Below are positions 1 through 7,697 of a DNA stretch of 64,000 nt, piece after piece. Within the stretch, counting starts at the first letter, position 1, and every line of letters begins with the position of its first letter. Both the position numbers and the translations under genes were made by a program. The stretch lies in assembly GCF_024138165.1 (NCBI RefSeq), contig NZ_CP100000.1, positions 2,356,001-2,420,000 on the forward strand. Reading direction: 5' to 3'. The stretch is from Halorussus vallis. GTDB lineage: Archaea; Halobacteriota; Halobacteria; Halobacteriales; Haladaptataceae. The notes beneath the pieces are model-generated. The model was not told the origin of the DNA. It saw nothing but the letters and a program-made list of their open reading frames with translations, and did no database searches.

Positions 1-541
1 TGTCGCCGACGCCGGCGAGCGCGCGGGCGGCGATCATGCTCCAGAAGCGAAACGCCACCGAGAGCATGATGATGCGGAGGTAGGTCGCGCCAAGTTCGAC
101 GACCGTGGGGTCGTCGGTCAGCACGGTGAGCATCGGTTCGGCCCAGACCCACGTCGCGGCGGTGATGGGGAGCGCCATGGCGAGCGCGAGCCACAGCGAC
201 TGCTTGATGGCGAAGTTGGCCTTCGCGTGCTGGCCCGCGCCCTCGAAGCGCGAGACGACGCTGATGGTGCCGCTGGTCAGCGCCAGCGAGAGGCCGAACG
301 GGATGAAGAAGTACTGGAAGCCGAGTTCGAGCGCCGCGACCGCCTGGGCGCCGAGCGCCCGGCCGACCATGAAGAAGTCCGCGACCCGCAGTAGGGTGCG
401 CATCCCACCGGTGACCATCACGGGCACCGCGAGGTCGAACGCCTCCTCGCCCTTCTCGCGGTCGAGCAGGCCGAGCGCCGCGAGCGCGGCGGGAAAGAGG
501 AACGCGACCCGCCGTGCCCGGCGTTTGGCACCCTCGAACAT
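1..541 (-). CDS. MATE family multidrug exporter, C-terminal part outside window
   Basis: Integral membrane antiporter of the MATE (multi antimicrobial extrusion) family, exporting drugs or metabolites with Na+ or H+ influx. The reading frame starts at ATG 541 on the minus strand (MFEGAKRRARR) and runs off the left edge, giving about 180 N-terminal residues. Hydrophobic helices alternate with short loops, and segments such as GGMRTLLRVADFFMVGRALG and SGTISVVSRFEGAGQ match the first half of MATE proteins. A second, full-length MATE gene lies at 35947-37347, and the two share only family-level similarity. Substrate cannot be told. The 200 bases upstream hold no other gene. Confidence 0.85.
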   Translation of the reverse strand, partial: MFEGAKRRARRVAFLFPAALAALGLLDREKGEEAFDLAVPVMVTGGMRTLLRVADFFMVGRALGAQAVAALELGFQYFFIPFGLSLALTSGTISVVSRFEGAGQHAKANFAIKQSLWLALAMALPITAATWVWAEPMLTVLTDDPTVVELGATYLRIIMLSVAFRFWSMIAARALAGVGD

Positions 542-744
542 CGATTACGGTAATTTCGAAGGCGGTTGTAAACAGTGTTGGCATCGCCGACGCGATTGGT
601 GGTATCGAAGGCGGTGTGGCGCTGGCCGGCGTCGAACGGGGTCACGGAGCGGGGCGGTCGTCCGTCACACCACGGGATGGTCCCGGCTTCGGATTTAAAG
701 CTCGGGGGACGATTTCGGGTCGAACGCAAAGTTCGATTTTCCAC

Positions 745-1056
745 CCCGGCGCGCGCTGGCGCGACCTCGTGTCGCGCCATCATCGTGCAAGGGATGAGGA
801 CCACAGATTGCGAACGCAGTGAGCAATCGAGGACCGCAGTCGGCTGGGGAAGCGCGTGGCGGTTGCGGTTTCAGGGCGCGAAGCGCCCGCACCAGAGTTA
901 GAGGCGGTAAACGCACCAGTAGTGGAAGATGCGCTGAGGCCGAGTCGCTACGGCGACTCGGCCTCAGCGCGTGCCCTTTTTTGGTCCAGATTTTTTCGAG
1001 GAGTGGTGGCTGCCGGGTCTGTGGCCCGGCAGCCACCCGACGAAGAAAAAAGGTGG
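745..1056 (-). repeat. Dispersed hairpin-rich element, copy 1, at the 3' side of oapC
   Basis: Read on the minus strand this begins 18 nt after the oapC stop codon with CCCACCTTTTTTCTTCGTCG and contains five inverted repeats: A (1005-1017 with 1025-1037), B (931-948 with 953-970, perfect 18 bp), C (874-879 with 883-888), D (806-811 with 823-828) and E (758-765 with 771-778). The linkers around A and B (the T-run starts, CCTCGAAAAAA, TGGACCAAAAAAGG) and around C are nearly identical to the copy at 12713-13028. The stems of A, B and E differ in sequence but still pair. The poly-T tracts probably terminate oapC transcription. No coding sequence is credible here. Function is unknown; it may be a structured RNA tail or a non-autonomous repeat. 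Confidence 0.75.
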
Positions 1057-1073
1057 GAACGAAAGCTGGGTGC

Positions 1074-1844
1074 TTAACGGTCGCCGACGCGCTCCCAGGC
1101 GTCGGGAACCTCGATGACGTACTTGCCGTCTTCCCGCAGCGAGATGATGTACTCCTCGCGTTCGTACAGTTCCATCAGATTGAGTTCGTACTGGCCGGGG
1201 TTGACGATGCGGATGCTCTCGAACTGGCTGTTGAGTTCCTCGCGGAGTTCCTCCAGTCCGGGGTTGTGGTCGTCGGGCGCACTCACGACGTTACCCTCCG
1301 TTTCGGGTGCGTCGCCCTCGGCGACCCCGCGTCGCTCGCCTGGGTCCGGGAGTTCGTCCCTGGTGACCACGTCCCGGCGCGCACTTGCCTGCGCGGTGTT
1401 CTCCGCGTCGTCGAGGTCGGCACCGCCGACCGCGCCGCGGTTCGAATTCGCGGGGGCGTCCCGCGACGCGGCGGCGTTTCGACTCGAAGCGGAGGGGTCG
1501 TCGTCGCCGCGCTGGCTCACCCACTCGCGGACGGTGGCCGCCGCGCGGTTGACCGCGTTCGACGTCCCGCCGGTGTCGGCGCTCGACCCGGCGTCCCGTC
1601 GGCCCGCGTCGCCCCTCGTTTCGGGTGCGTCGCGTGCTCGCCCGGTCGCGTCGGGCGAGCGCTCCGGCGCTTTCTTCGGTTCGGTTCCGCCCGCCCTGGC
1701 ACCCCCGGCTCCCGCTCCTCCGTCGTCTACGGCTCCCGCCGGCAGGAACTGGAACTTGTTCCCGCCGCAGTCCGGACAGCCCGAGAGCATCTGCTTCGAG
1801 CCGTCGGCGAACGTCCGCCCGCAGGTGGTGCACTGGTGGGGCAT
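1074..1844 (-). CDS. oapC: Origin-associated protein OapC, zinc ribbon protein
   Basis: Member of the conserved archaeal trio encoded next to the main replication origin; its biochemical role is not established. The 256-residue protein opens with a zinc ribbon (CTTCG at residues 5-9, CPDCGG at 23-28), continues with a long low-complexity linker rich in Arg, Ala, Asp and Gly (about 40-190), and ends with a compact alpha/beta domain (LEELREELNSQFESIRIVNP to the end). It overlaps oapB by one base (TAATG), indicating translational coupling, and follows oapA in the same operon. The linker-coding DNA contains two ORB-like motifs (see 1291-1313 and 1609-1633). Start is fixed by the overlap and by the N-terminal zinc ribbon. 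Confidence 0.85.
   Translation of the reverse strand: MPHQCTTCGRTFADGSKQMLSGCPDCGGNKFQFLPAGAVDDGGAGAGGARAGGTEPKKAPERSPDATGRARDAPETRGDAGRRDAGSSADTGGTSNAVNRAAATVREWVSQRGDDDPSASSRNAAASRDAPANSNRGAVGGADLDDAENTAQASARRDVVTRDELPDPGERRGVAEGDAPETEGNVVSAPDDHNPGLEELREELNSQFESIRIVNPGQYELNLMELYEREEYIISLREDGKYVIEVPDAWERVGDR
1291..1313 (-). promoter_or_regulatory. ORB-like motif inside oapC
   Basis: On the minus strand the core reads GCACCCGAAACGGAGGGT, matching the ACCCGAAACGAAGGGG core of the origin repeats at 3699-3729 with few changes. It lies in the region coding for the variable linker (residues DAPETEG). Binding by Orc1 is inferred only from sequence. Confidence 0.45.
1609..1633 (-). promoter_or_regulatory. 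ORB-like motif inside oapC, second copy
   Basis: Minus-strand core GCACCCGAAACGAGGGGC, closer to the origin recognition box consensus than the copy at 1291-1313 and flanked by the same GCGACGC. It encodes DAPETRG in the disordered linker. A weaker third match (plus strand, ACTCGAAGCGGAGGGGTCG) occurs at 1482-1500. Confidence 0.5.
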
Positions 1845-2233
1845 TATTTGCGGGACACGAGCGCGCTGATGAGGTTCTCGTCTTTGTGGAGCGTCTCTAT
1901 CTGGTTGGCCGGACCGATGACCGTGAGCTTCTGGGTCGACTCCTTGCCCATCAAGCGGTCGAGGAAGCTCTGGTCGGCCGTCTCCGAGCGCGGGTACGTC
2001 TCTATCTCGATGCCGTTGAACTCGTCGGGGGAGATCTCGGTCATCGTCACCTCGATGAGTTTGCTCTCCTCGTCGGGCGAGAGGCCCGTCTCGAGGATGA
2101 CGATGTTGCCCTCGCGGACGCCGTCGAGTATCATCCGTATCTTCTCCATGCTGGCCATGCCGGCCATCCGGTCGGCGCCGATGAGGTCGATCTGCACCCC
2201 GTTGTTCGCGTCGTCGTTGGTAACTTCAGGCAT
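1844..2233 (-). CDS. oapB: Origin-associated protein OapB (DUF2073 family)
   Basis: Small 129-residue cytosolic protein of the archaeal DUF2073 family, found almost always between oapA and oapC beside the origin. The sequence starts MPEVTNDDANNGVQIDLIGA and contains the family-typical segments ADRMAGMASMEKIRMILDGV and SFLDRLMGKESTQKLTVIGP. No catalytic motif is visible, and no enzyme activity should be assumed. The gene follows oapA after 4 nt and overlaps oapC by 1 nt, so the three are one transcription unit. Length agrees with homologues. Family membership is certain; function in replication is inferred from location only. Confidence 0.88.
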   Translation of the reverse strand: MPEVTNDDANNGVQIDLIGADRMAGMASMEKIRMILDGVREGNIVILETGLSPDEESKLIEVTMTEISPDEFNGIEIETYPRSETADQSFLDRLMGKESTQKLTVIGPANQIETLHKDENLISALVSRK

Positions 2234-2237
2234 GATA

Positions 2238-2879
2238 TCACCCGAAGTAGTCCGCGACTTTGTCGTACACTTCGTCCATGTTGTCGCCTTCGAGCGCCGA
2301 GAGCGGAATCGTCTCGTGTTGCGGGAACGCGTTGCGAATGCGCTGGACGCTCGAATCCTCGAGGTCGGTCTTGTTGGCGAGAATGAGGACCGGGAGGTCT
2401 TGACTCTCGATGATGCCGATGAGCATCGTGTTGACCTGCGTGAACGGGTCGGTGGTGCTGTCGAGCACGTATATGACGCCGTCGACGTCCTCGCGGAGCC
2501 AGTGCATCGCCTCCGCGACGCCCTCGGTGGCCTCGCGGGAACGACGGACGGCGTCGTCCTTCTGCATGTCGTGGTCGAGGAACTCCTCGTAGTCCACTTT
2601 GGTGGTGACGCCCGGGGTGTCGACGATGTCGATGGTCACCGTCCGACCGTTCCGTTCGATTTCTACGTTCTCCTTTCGCCGAGCGCGTCGGGTTTCGTGT
2701 GGAATATGGCTCTCCGGACCGATAGCGTCGCCCGTCCAGTCGCGTGCGATGCGATTGGCGAGCGTCGTCTTACCGGCGTTCGGAGGGCCGTATATACCGA
2801 TGCGCTTGGGCTCTTGCGCGGAGAAGAGCTTTTCCGTGACACGTGAGATGCTGTCTTTGAGTCCAGTGAACAGTCCCAT
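2238..2879 (-). CDS. oapA: Origin-associated GTP-binding protein OapA (Era-like GTPase)
   Basis: Small GTPase of 213 residues related to Era/Der-type translational GTPases. Visible G motifs: P-loop GPPNAGKT (G1), DTPG in IVDTPGVTT (G3), NKTD (G4) and the SAL loop (G5). The ATG at 2879 (MGLFTGLKDSISRV) is chosen because upstream in-frame codons are translated from promoter DNA and lack family similarity. A TATA-like sequence (ATTTAAGTA on the minus strand, near 2955-2964) lies about 80 nt upstream. First gene of oapABC, divergent from orc1 across the origin. GTP binding is well supported; its link to replication control is inferred from conserved synteny. Confidence 0.88.
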   Translation of the reverse strand: MGLFTGLKDSISRVTEKLFSAQEPKRIGIYGPPNAGKTTLANRIARDWTGDAIGPESHIPHETRRARRKENVEIERNGRTVTIDIVDTPGVTTKVDYEEFLDHDMQKDDAVRRSREATEGVAEAMHWLREDVDGVIYVLDSTTDPFTQVNTMLIGIIESQDLPVLILANKTDLEDSSVQRIRNAFPQHETIPLSALEGDNMDEVYDKVADYFG

Positions 2880-3192
2880 CCTTACCTCCCAGACCCCGTT
2901 AGCGGCGTTAGAAACCGTAGAGGGGGCTGTTGCGCGAACAACTTTATCCCACCTACTTAAATCTACGTCAGACGACGTTCGCGAAAAATGACGTGTCCGA
3001 ACGGATGTAAATAGCAGGCGTAAGAGGAGGACGTCGATTTCCATCGGTGGCCGTGACGGCCGCGGCGCGGGTGGTTCGTTTCGAAAGGGGTCGCGGCCGC
3101 TTCGTTTCGGGTCCGTCGTCTCCGTATCGGTATTCCCTCATCTTCCCTTACGCCACCTCTCTTCTCACGTCATACCTCTCGTTTCGGTACGA

Positions 3193-3217
3193 CCCAATCC
3201 CCTCCGTTTCGGGTTGA
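3193..3217 (-). promoter_or_regulatory. Origin recognition box
   Basis: Minus-strand core CAACCCGAAACGGAGGGGAT followed by a short G-run. It is the leftmost clear ORB of the intergenic origin. A weaker half-match lies at 3175-3190. Confidence 0.65.
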
Positions 3218-3293
3218 GCGGGACGTTCGAGTCCATAACGACTCTAGTCGGGAGAGACGAACGACTCAGCACCGTAAGCGCTCGAAGCGGTGG

Positions 3294-3318
3294 ATTTCCA
3301 GTCGAAACAGAGGGGGTG
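3294..3318 (+). promoter_or_regulatory. Origin recognition box
   Basis: Plus-strand TTTCCAGTCGAAACAGAGGG followed by GGTG. The TTCCAGTCGAAAC half equals that of the distant copy at 9504-9526, which supports both as real members of the family. Confidence 0.75.
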
Positions 3319-3483
3319 TTCTTCCACAGATACGTCGTTCCGGACCTCTCGCGGGGAACTCGAAACGGTGTCGACTCGGATGATTTCTCGGCGGTCGTTG
3401 ATCGTCGCGATGACAACTCGATTGGACCATGGTATGAATTACCTCTCGACGATTGCTCGAGTGACAGGGGGAAGGGGTGGCCG

Positions 3484-3516
3484 TTCCCCACCCCCACCCC
3501 TTTGTTTCGTGTGGAG
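3484..3516 (-). promoter_or_regulatory. Origin recognition box with double G-string, left of AT-rich element
   Basis: Minus strand: CTCCACACGAAACAAAGGGG followed by TGGGGGTGGGG. With the oppositely oriented box at 3699-3729 it brackets the AT-rich stretch, both G-strings pointing away from it. This is among the two best ORBs in the window. Confidence 0.88.
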
Positions 3517-3574
3517 AGGGCGGAAGACGGGGTGGGGTGGGCGTAGTTGCGACTGCTGTCGAGAAGCGATCAGA

Positions 3575-3655
3575 TACTACAACATAACCAAGCCAAAAAA
3601 TAAACCCTTATTCTTGGTCTACGGGTATGGTTGTATTCCTATTGGTATAAAGGTT
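3575..3655. other. AT-rich duplex unwinding element of the origin
   Basis: Eighty bases much richer in A/T than the surroundings, including AACCAAGCCAAAAAATAAAC and TTGTATTCCTATTGGTATAA, placed between two inverted strong ORBs. Position and composition fit the melting site of a haloarchaeal origin; melting itself is inferred. Confidence 0.75.
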
Positions 3656-3698
3656 CGTGTTGTAGAGTCGGGTCTGCCCACCCCTCCCCTCCGTGCCG

Positions 3699-3729
3699 TT
3701 CCACCCGAAACGAAGGGGTGGGGGTGGGG
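3699..3729 (+). promoter_or_regulatory. Origin recognition box with double G-string, right of AT-rich element
   Basis: Plus strand: TTCCACCCGAAACGAAGGGG followed by TGGGGGTGGGG, the same G-string as the box at 3484-3516 in opposite orientation. A C-rich tract (3677-3693) directly left of it resembles another G-string on the minus strand. Confidence 0.88.
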
Positions 3730-3969
3730 CAACGTCACGACACCCTTCGTCGATGGATCGTCAGCCGCCACCGACTCACCAAAACCCCACTTCGAACGAG
3801 TCCAACCGCGTCCGAGACGAATTCGAGTTCCCTGTTTCGTCTTCAGAACGTCCTCCGGTTACCTTCTATCGAGAAGTTCGTTGCTCCGAACTACCTAACC
3901 CGGCGAAGCGACGGTAGAGCAAACATAAAATCGATACCTGCTCGACGGAGAACGGACGAAGAAGTAACG

Positions 3970-3990
3970 CACGAGAAACGAAGGGGGAAC
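3970..3990 (+). promoter_or_regulatory. Degenerate origin recognition box
   Basis: CACGAGAAACGAAGGGGGAA keeps the GAAACGAAGGGG core but lacks the 5' TCCA half and the long G-string. Confidence 0.55.
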
Positions 3991-4116
3991 GACGCCTCAC
4001 TGCATGAGAAGAAAAATTAGCCGAGTGGGAAAGTCTAGCGACGAACTCGACGTCGGTGGCCTCGAAGAACGGCCCCGAGAACTGCGGGCCGTCCGACCCC
4101 ACGTATCCATGACTCG

Positions 4117-4145
4117 CTCGACTCGAAACGAGGGGGATGGGGGTC
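4117..4145 (+). promoter_or_regulatory. Origin recognition box with G-string
   Basis: CTCGACTCGAAACGAGGGGG followed by ATGGGGG. Good core plus G-string, same orientation as the box at 3699-3729. Confidence 0.7.
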
Positions 4146-4945
4146 CCCACTCGATTGGCCGACACCGTGTGACTCGTACGTCTCTCGACCGAGTCGGGGA
4201 AGAAGGAGTTCAAACCGGAGAAGTTCGGGGTCGGTTCCTCTTTCGACTCGAACCGACACCCTTGGGGTTCGGAACCTTTGCAGGCGCGAAACTCGTCCGC
4301 TGCTGTGACTTCATCGGACGGTAATCGAAACGCGTCCGCGAGCGACCGCGGGCGACCTCGGTCGGCGTCGATCACCGGCGGAATCCATCGCGTTTCGCCG
4401 AAACGGTTCGTCGCTCCTCATCGACTTCGGACGTCCGATTTTCACATCATCTTCGTCCCAAGAACGACGCAGTCGAGGTTCGCACGCGTAGTAACACTAG
4501 TGATCCGATGACTTCGTGGCGCAGTGACTTCGCGACGTTCGTATCCGTAACTCTGCGCTGTCAGTCTGCACTCGCCTCCCTGTGTTCGGACGTGACTCGT
4601 CGACCTTCCGTCTTGCCTGCCATCTTCGTCTCAGTCGGGGGGAGTTTCGATCGGTCGAGTCGGCTTTCGGTTCGGAGTAAATAGCCCGAAATCGAGCGAT
4701 TCATCGCGACCGTTCGACCGAGCGACGGAAATTTTCCGCGACTATCAATTCCGAACTTTGTGCCTACGGCGTCTCTCCTGCTTCCGGAGTTCTATTCCGA
4801 CGGATTCGCTTAGAAGAAGAAAGAGTTTAATACCCTTCCCGACCTTTGGTTCTCTTGCATCAACTGGACGCGCTCGCGCATTCTCCCCCGTATATTCCCG
4901 GCGCTCTCGGTCGGTTTCGTCGGAATTCTGCTGCGCGCCGCGCGT

Positions 4946-4968
4946 CTCCACATGAAACAAAGGGGTCG
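4946..4968 (+). promoter_or_regulatory. Origin recognition box overlapping the 5' end of orc1
   Basis: CTCCACATGAAACAAAGGGG followed by TCGAAACG ends ten bases before the chosen orc1 start (4979). An upstream in-frame ATG (4952) lies within the box itself. Its place suggests that Orc1 binding here could repress orc1 transcription; that is inference. Confidence 0.75.
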
Positions 4969-4978
4969 AAACGAACGC

Positions 4979-6466
4979 ATGACCGACGAAGATACCGAAC
5001 CGACGGACGACGCCGTCGACGTCGACGCAGACCGAAGTTTCGACAACGTCGGCCTGGACGACGTCGTGCTTGACGACGACGGTGAGCAGGGTCTGTTCGA
5101 CGACCTACTCAGCGGCGAACCGATTTTCGAGAACAAGGAGGTGCTGCGGCCGTCGTACACGCCGCACGAACTCCCCCACCGGAAGGACCAGATCAACAAC
5201 ATGGCGACCATCCTGGTCGCCGCGCTCCGGGGCGAGACGCCGTCGAACATCCTCATCTACGGCAAGACGGGGACCGGCAAGACCGCGAGCGCGAAGTTCG
5301 TCAGCAAGGAACTCGAGAGCACGTCGCAGAAGTACGACGTGCCCTGCAACGTCGAGTACATCAACTGCGAGGTCACCGACACGCAGTATCGGGTGCTCGC
5401 CCAACTGGCGAACAAGTTCATCGAGAACAACCGCGAGTACCTCGCCGACCGTATCGCCGAACTCGAAGACCTCCGCGAGGCGGTCGACGACGGCGCGGCG
5501 ACGCTCGACGACACCGAGTTCGACTCGCTGGAGGCCGTCGACGCTCGCATCGGCGAACTCGAGGCCGACCGCGACGAGATGGAGTCGGTGCCGATGACCG
5601 GGTGGCCGACCGACCGCGTCTACAGCACCTTCTTCGAGGCGGTCGACTACGAGGAGCGCGTGGTCGTCATCATGCTCGACGAGATCGACAAACTGGTCGA
5701 GAAGTCGGGCGACGACACGCTGTACAACCTCTCGCGGATGAACTCCGAACTCGACAACTCCCGGGTTTCGATCATCGGCATCTCCAACGACCTGAAGTTC
5801 ACCGACTTCCTCGACCCCCGGGTCAAGTCGTCGCTCGGCGAGGAGGAGATCGTCTTCCCGCCCTACGACGCCAACCAGCTCCGGGACATCCTTCAGCACC
5901 GCGCCGACGTGGCGTTCAAGGCCGACGCGCTCAGCGACGACGTGATTCCGCTGTGTGCGGCGTTCGCGGCCCAGGAACACGGCGACGCCCGGCGCGCACT
6001 AGACCTGCTTCGGACCGCGGGCGAACTCGCCGAGCGCGACCAGGCCGACGGCGTCAACGAGAAGCACGTCCGGAAGGCCCAGGAGAAGATCGAACTCGAC
6101 CGCGTCGTCGAGGTCGTCCGCACCCTTCCCACCCAGTCGAAACTGGTCCTCTTCTCGATCATCTCGCTGGAGAAGAACGGCGTCCACAACATCAACACCG
6201 GCGAGGTGTACAACATCTACAAGCGTCTCTGCGAGGAGATCGACGCCGACGTGCTGACCCAGCGCCGGGTGACCGACCTCATCAGCGAACTCGACATGCT
6301 CGGCATCGTCAACGCCGTGGTCGTCAGCAAGGGCCGGTACGGCCGGACGAAGGAGATCAGCCTCTCGGTGCCCATCGACGAAACCGAGGCGGTGTTGATG
6401 TCCGACTCCCGGCTCGGCGACATCGAGAACATCCAGCCGTTCGTCCAGGCGCGCTTCGACAACTGA
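4979..6466 (+). CDS. orc1: Orc1/Cdc6 family replication initiator
   Basis: AAA+ initiator that binds ORB repeats and opens the adjacent origin. The 495-residue protein has an acidic tail (1-45), Walker A GKTGTGKT (95-102), Walker B VVIMLDEIDK (229-238), a sensor-2/lid segment with HGDARRALDLL, and a C-terminal winged helix (from about KLVLFSIISLEKNG). Between the Walker motifs is a charged helical insertion (about 155-205, AELEDLREAVDDG onwards). I choose ATG 4979 (MTDEDTEP); the longer frame from 4952 would begin inside an ORB and adds only MKQRGRNER. Faces the origin and lies opposite oapA, the usual arrangement for the main haloarchaeal origin. Confidence 0.95.
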   Translation: MTDEDTEPTDDAVDVDADRSFDNVGLDDVVLDDDGEQGLFDDLLSGEPIFENKEVLRPSYTPHELPHRKDQINNMATILVAALRGETPSNILIYGKTGTGKTASAKFVSKELESTSQKYDVPCNVEYINCEVTDTQYRVLAQLANKFIENNREYLADRIAELEDLREAVDDGAATLDDTEFDSLEAVDARIGELEADRDEMESVPMTGWPTDRVYSTFFEAVDYEERVVVIMLDEIDKLVEKSGDDTLYNLSRMNSELDNSRVSIIGISNDLKFTDFLDPRVKSSLGEEEIVFPPYDANQLRDILQHRADVAFKADALSDDVIPLCAAFAAQEHGDARRALDLLRTAGELAERDQADGVNEKHVRKAQEKIELDRVVEVVRTLPTQSKLVLFSIISLEKNGVHNINTGEVYNIYKRLCEEIDADVLTQRRVTDLISELDMLGIVNAVVVSKGRYGRTKEISLSVPIDETEAVLMSDSRLGDIENIQPFVQARFDN

Positions 6467-6515
6467 GCCGAATCGGGACCGAGCCGGGAATCCGAACTGG
6501 AAAACTGAGCCGAGA

Positions 6516-6541
6516 CTTCTCGACGAGAAACGAAGGGCGAG
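6516..6541 (+). promoter_or_regulatory. ORB-like motif just downstream of orc1
   Basis: CTCGACGAGAAACGAAGGGC retains the GAAACGAAGGG core, fifty bases past the orc1 stop. It places an ORB on each side of the gene. Confidence 0.5.
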
Positions 6542-6637
6542 TACCGACTGCGCCGGCGAGCGCGAGCGGTGCGAGGCGAGGACCGGAGGCTACGGGTTGT
6601 AGACCGTGCGTTGCAGGAAGGAAGTTAACAAGCCGAA

Positions 6638-7453
6638 TTACGCCGGGGAGGCGCCGACCGTTGCGGGTGTGCCGACCGTCGCGGGAGTCCAAGTCGTTCC
6701 GGGGGAGATGTACGCCGCGCCGGAGAATTTCAGGCGGACCCACCCGAGGTACGGAATGCGGATTTCGGCCGTGCCGCGGACCCAGCTCGGTTTGACGGGC
6801 GCGCTGATGTCCATCGGTTCGACCTGGTCGTAGTGCTGGTTGTGGTCGCCCTTCGTGATGAACCCCGCGTTCGGGGCGGGGCAGTTCGCGAGTTCGTCAC
6901 AGCTGTCGACGTTACTTCCGATGAACTCCTTGTTGGCCTCGTCGTACCAGTTCTCGCCCTGGTTGACCCAGAACCTGGCGCGGTGGATTATCGGCGTCTC
7001 GTACCCGTGACCGTCTGGTTCGTAGATTATCACGTCGCCGTAGCTGTTGAACTTCCGGTAGCCAGCGTCCTTCCCGGCCTGATAGGTCACCACTCCCGTC
7101 CCGTCGTGGGCGGCGGCGGGCGTGAGCCGATGTTCGTCCATGATGAACACGAGGTCGCCCTTCACCATGTTGGGCTCCATGCTCCCGCTCTCGATGGCGA
7201 CCATCGGCGGCCAGACGCCGCTGACCGCGAACAGGATAGCGCCGATGGCGATGACGATGGCGGCGCTACTCAACATCTCGCGGACGAACACGACCGCCTC
7301 GTTGTCGCTGTCGCGGAACCGCCGGACGTACCCCAGTGGCCCCGACTCGTCTGCGCTCCGTTCTCTGCCGCCGCCGTCGAACCGCGTTCGACGGGGTTCC
7401 TCGTCGTCCGGACCGTCGCTGTCCGACGAGGGACCGTCTCCGGGAGAACTCAT
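6638..7453 (-). CDS. sec11: Type I signal peptidase (Sec11-like, S26B)
   Basis: Membrane-bound serine protease that removes signal peptides from Sec and possibly Tat substrates. The 271-residue protein has a disordered acidic/arginine-rich N-terminus (1-50), one membrane anchor (about 62-80, SSAAIVIAIGAILFAVSGV), then the catalytic domain: Ser91 in ESGSMEPNMVKGD, His157 in TPIIHRARF and Asp203 in ITKGDHNQ, the Ser-His-Asp set of archaeal enzymes. Convergent with orc1 and divergent from the polymerase D subunit. Longer than most haloarchaeal copies because of the N-terminal extension. Family and role are secure. Confidence 0.92.
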   Translation of the reverse strand: MSSPGDGPSSDSDGPDDEEPRRTRFDGGGRERSADESGPLGYVRRFRDSDNEAVVFVREMLSSAAIVIAIGAILFAVSGVWPPMVAIESGSMEPNMVKGDLVFIMDEHRLTPAAAHDGTGVVTYQAGKDAGYRKFNSYGDVIIYEPDGHGYETPIIHRARFWVNQGENWYDEANKEFIGSNVDSCDELANCPAPNAGFITKGDHNQHYDQVEPMDISAPVKPSWVRGTAEIRIPYLGWVRLKFSGAAYISPGTTWTPATVGTPATVGASPA

Positions 7454-7697
7454 TCGGACCTACCTTACCGTTCCGCGGATGTCAATTTTCCGGGTGCGGG
7501 ACGTGGGTGACGAACCTGTTCGTCGAGGCGTCTCGGCCGCGGCGTCGTCACGCCGACCGGAACGTTGGGATTCCGGCCACGTTAGGGTTCGATTGCGGAG
7601 TCGCGGCCGAATCGGACGTCGGCGTTCGACCCGAAACGCTCGGCGGCAACGGTCCGGCACGTTTTTGATTGGCGCCCGATTCTGAGGGAGTGTGCCG

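Larger units (their letters stand above)
2880..4978. other. Chromosomal replication origin region between oapA and orc1
   Basis: A 2.1 kb gene-free interval flanked by oapA and orc1, with at least seven origin recognition box (ORB) matches in both orientations and an AT-rich stretch near 3575-3655 in otherwise GC-rich DNA. ORBs are recognised by the core ACYCGAAACRAAGGGG followed, in the best copies, by G-runs, the layout known for haloarchaeal origins bound by Orc1/Cdc6. Short reading frames in the interval overlap the repeats and have no recognisable products, so I treat them as chance. DNA from about 4150 to 4940 shows no further strong repeats; only weak GTTTCG half-matches and promoter-like AT patches are seen there. 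Confidence 0.88.

Noticed and set aside
819-2846. Open frame of 675 codons on the plus strand
   Set aside because: It runs antisense to oapC, oapB and oapA, begins in the hairpin element, and is open only through high GC; the minus-strand genes have clear families.
3866-4375. Open frames within the origin, also 3214-3546, 3290-3898 and 4004-4324
   Set aside because: They overlap ORB repeats, have no start signals or recognisable domains and are poor in the acidic composition expected of halophile proteins.
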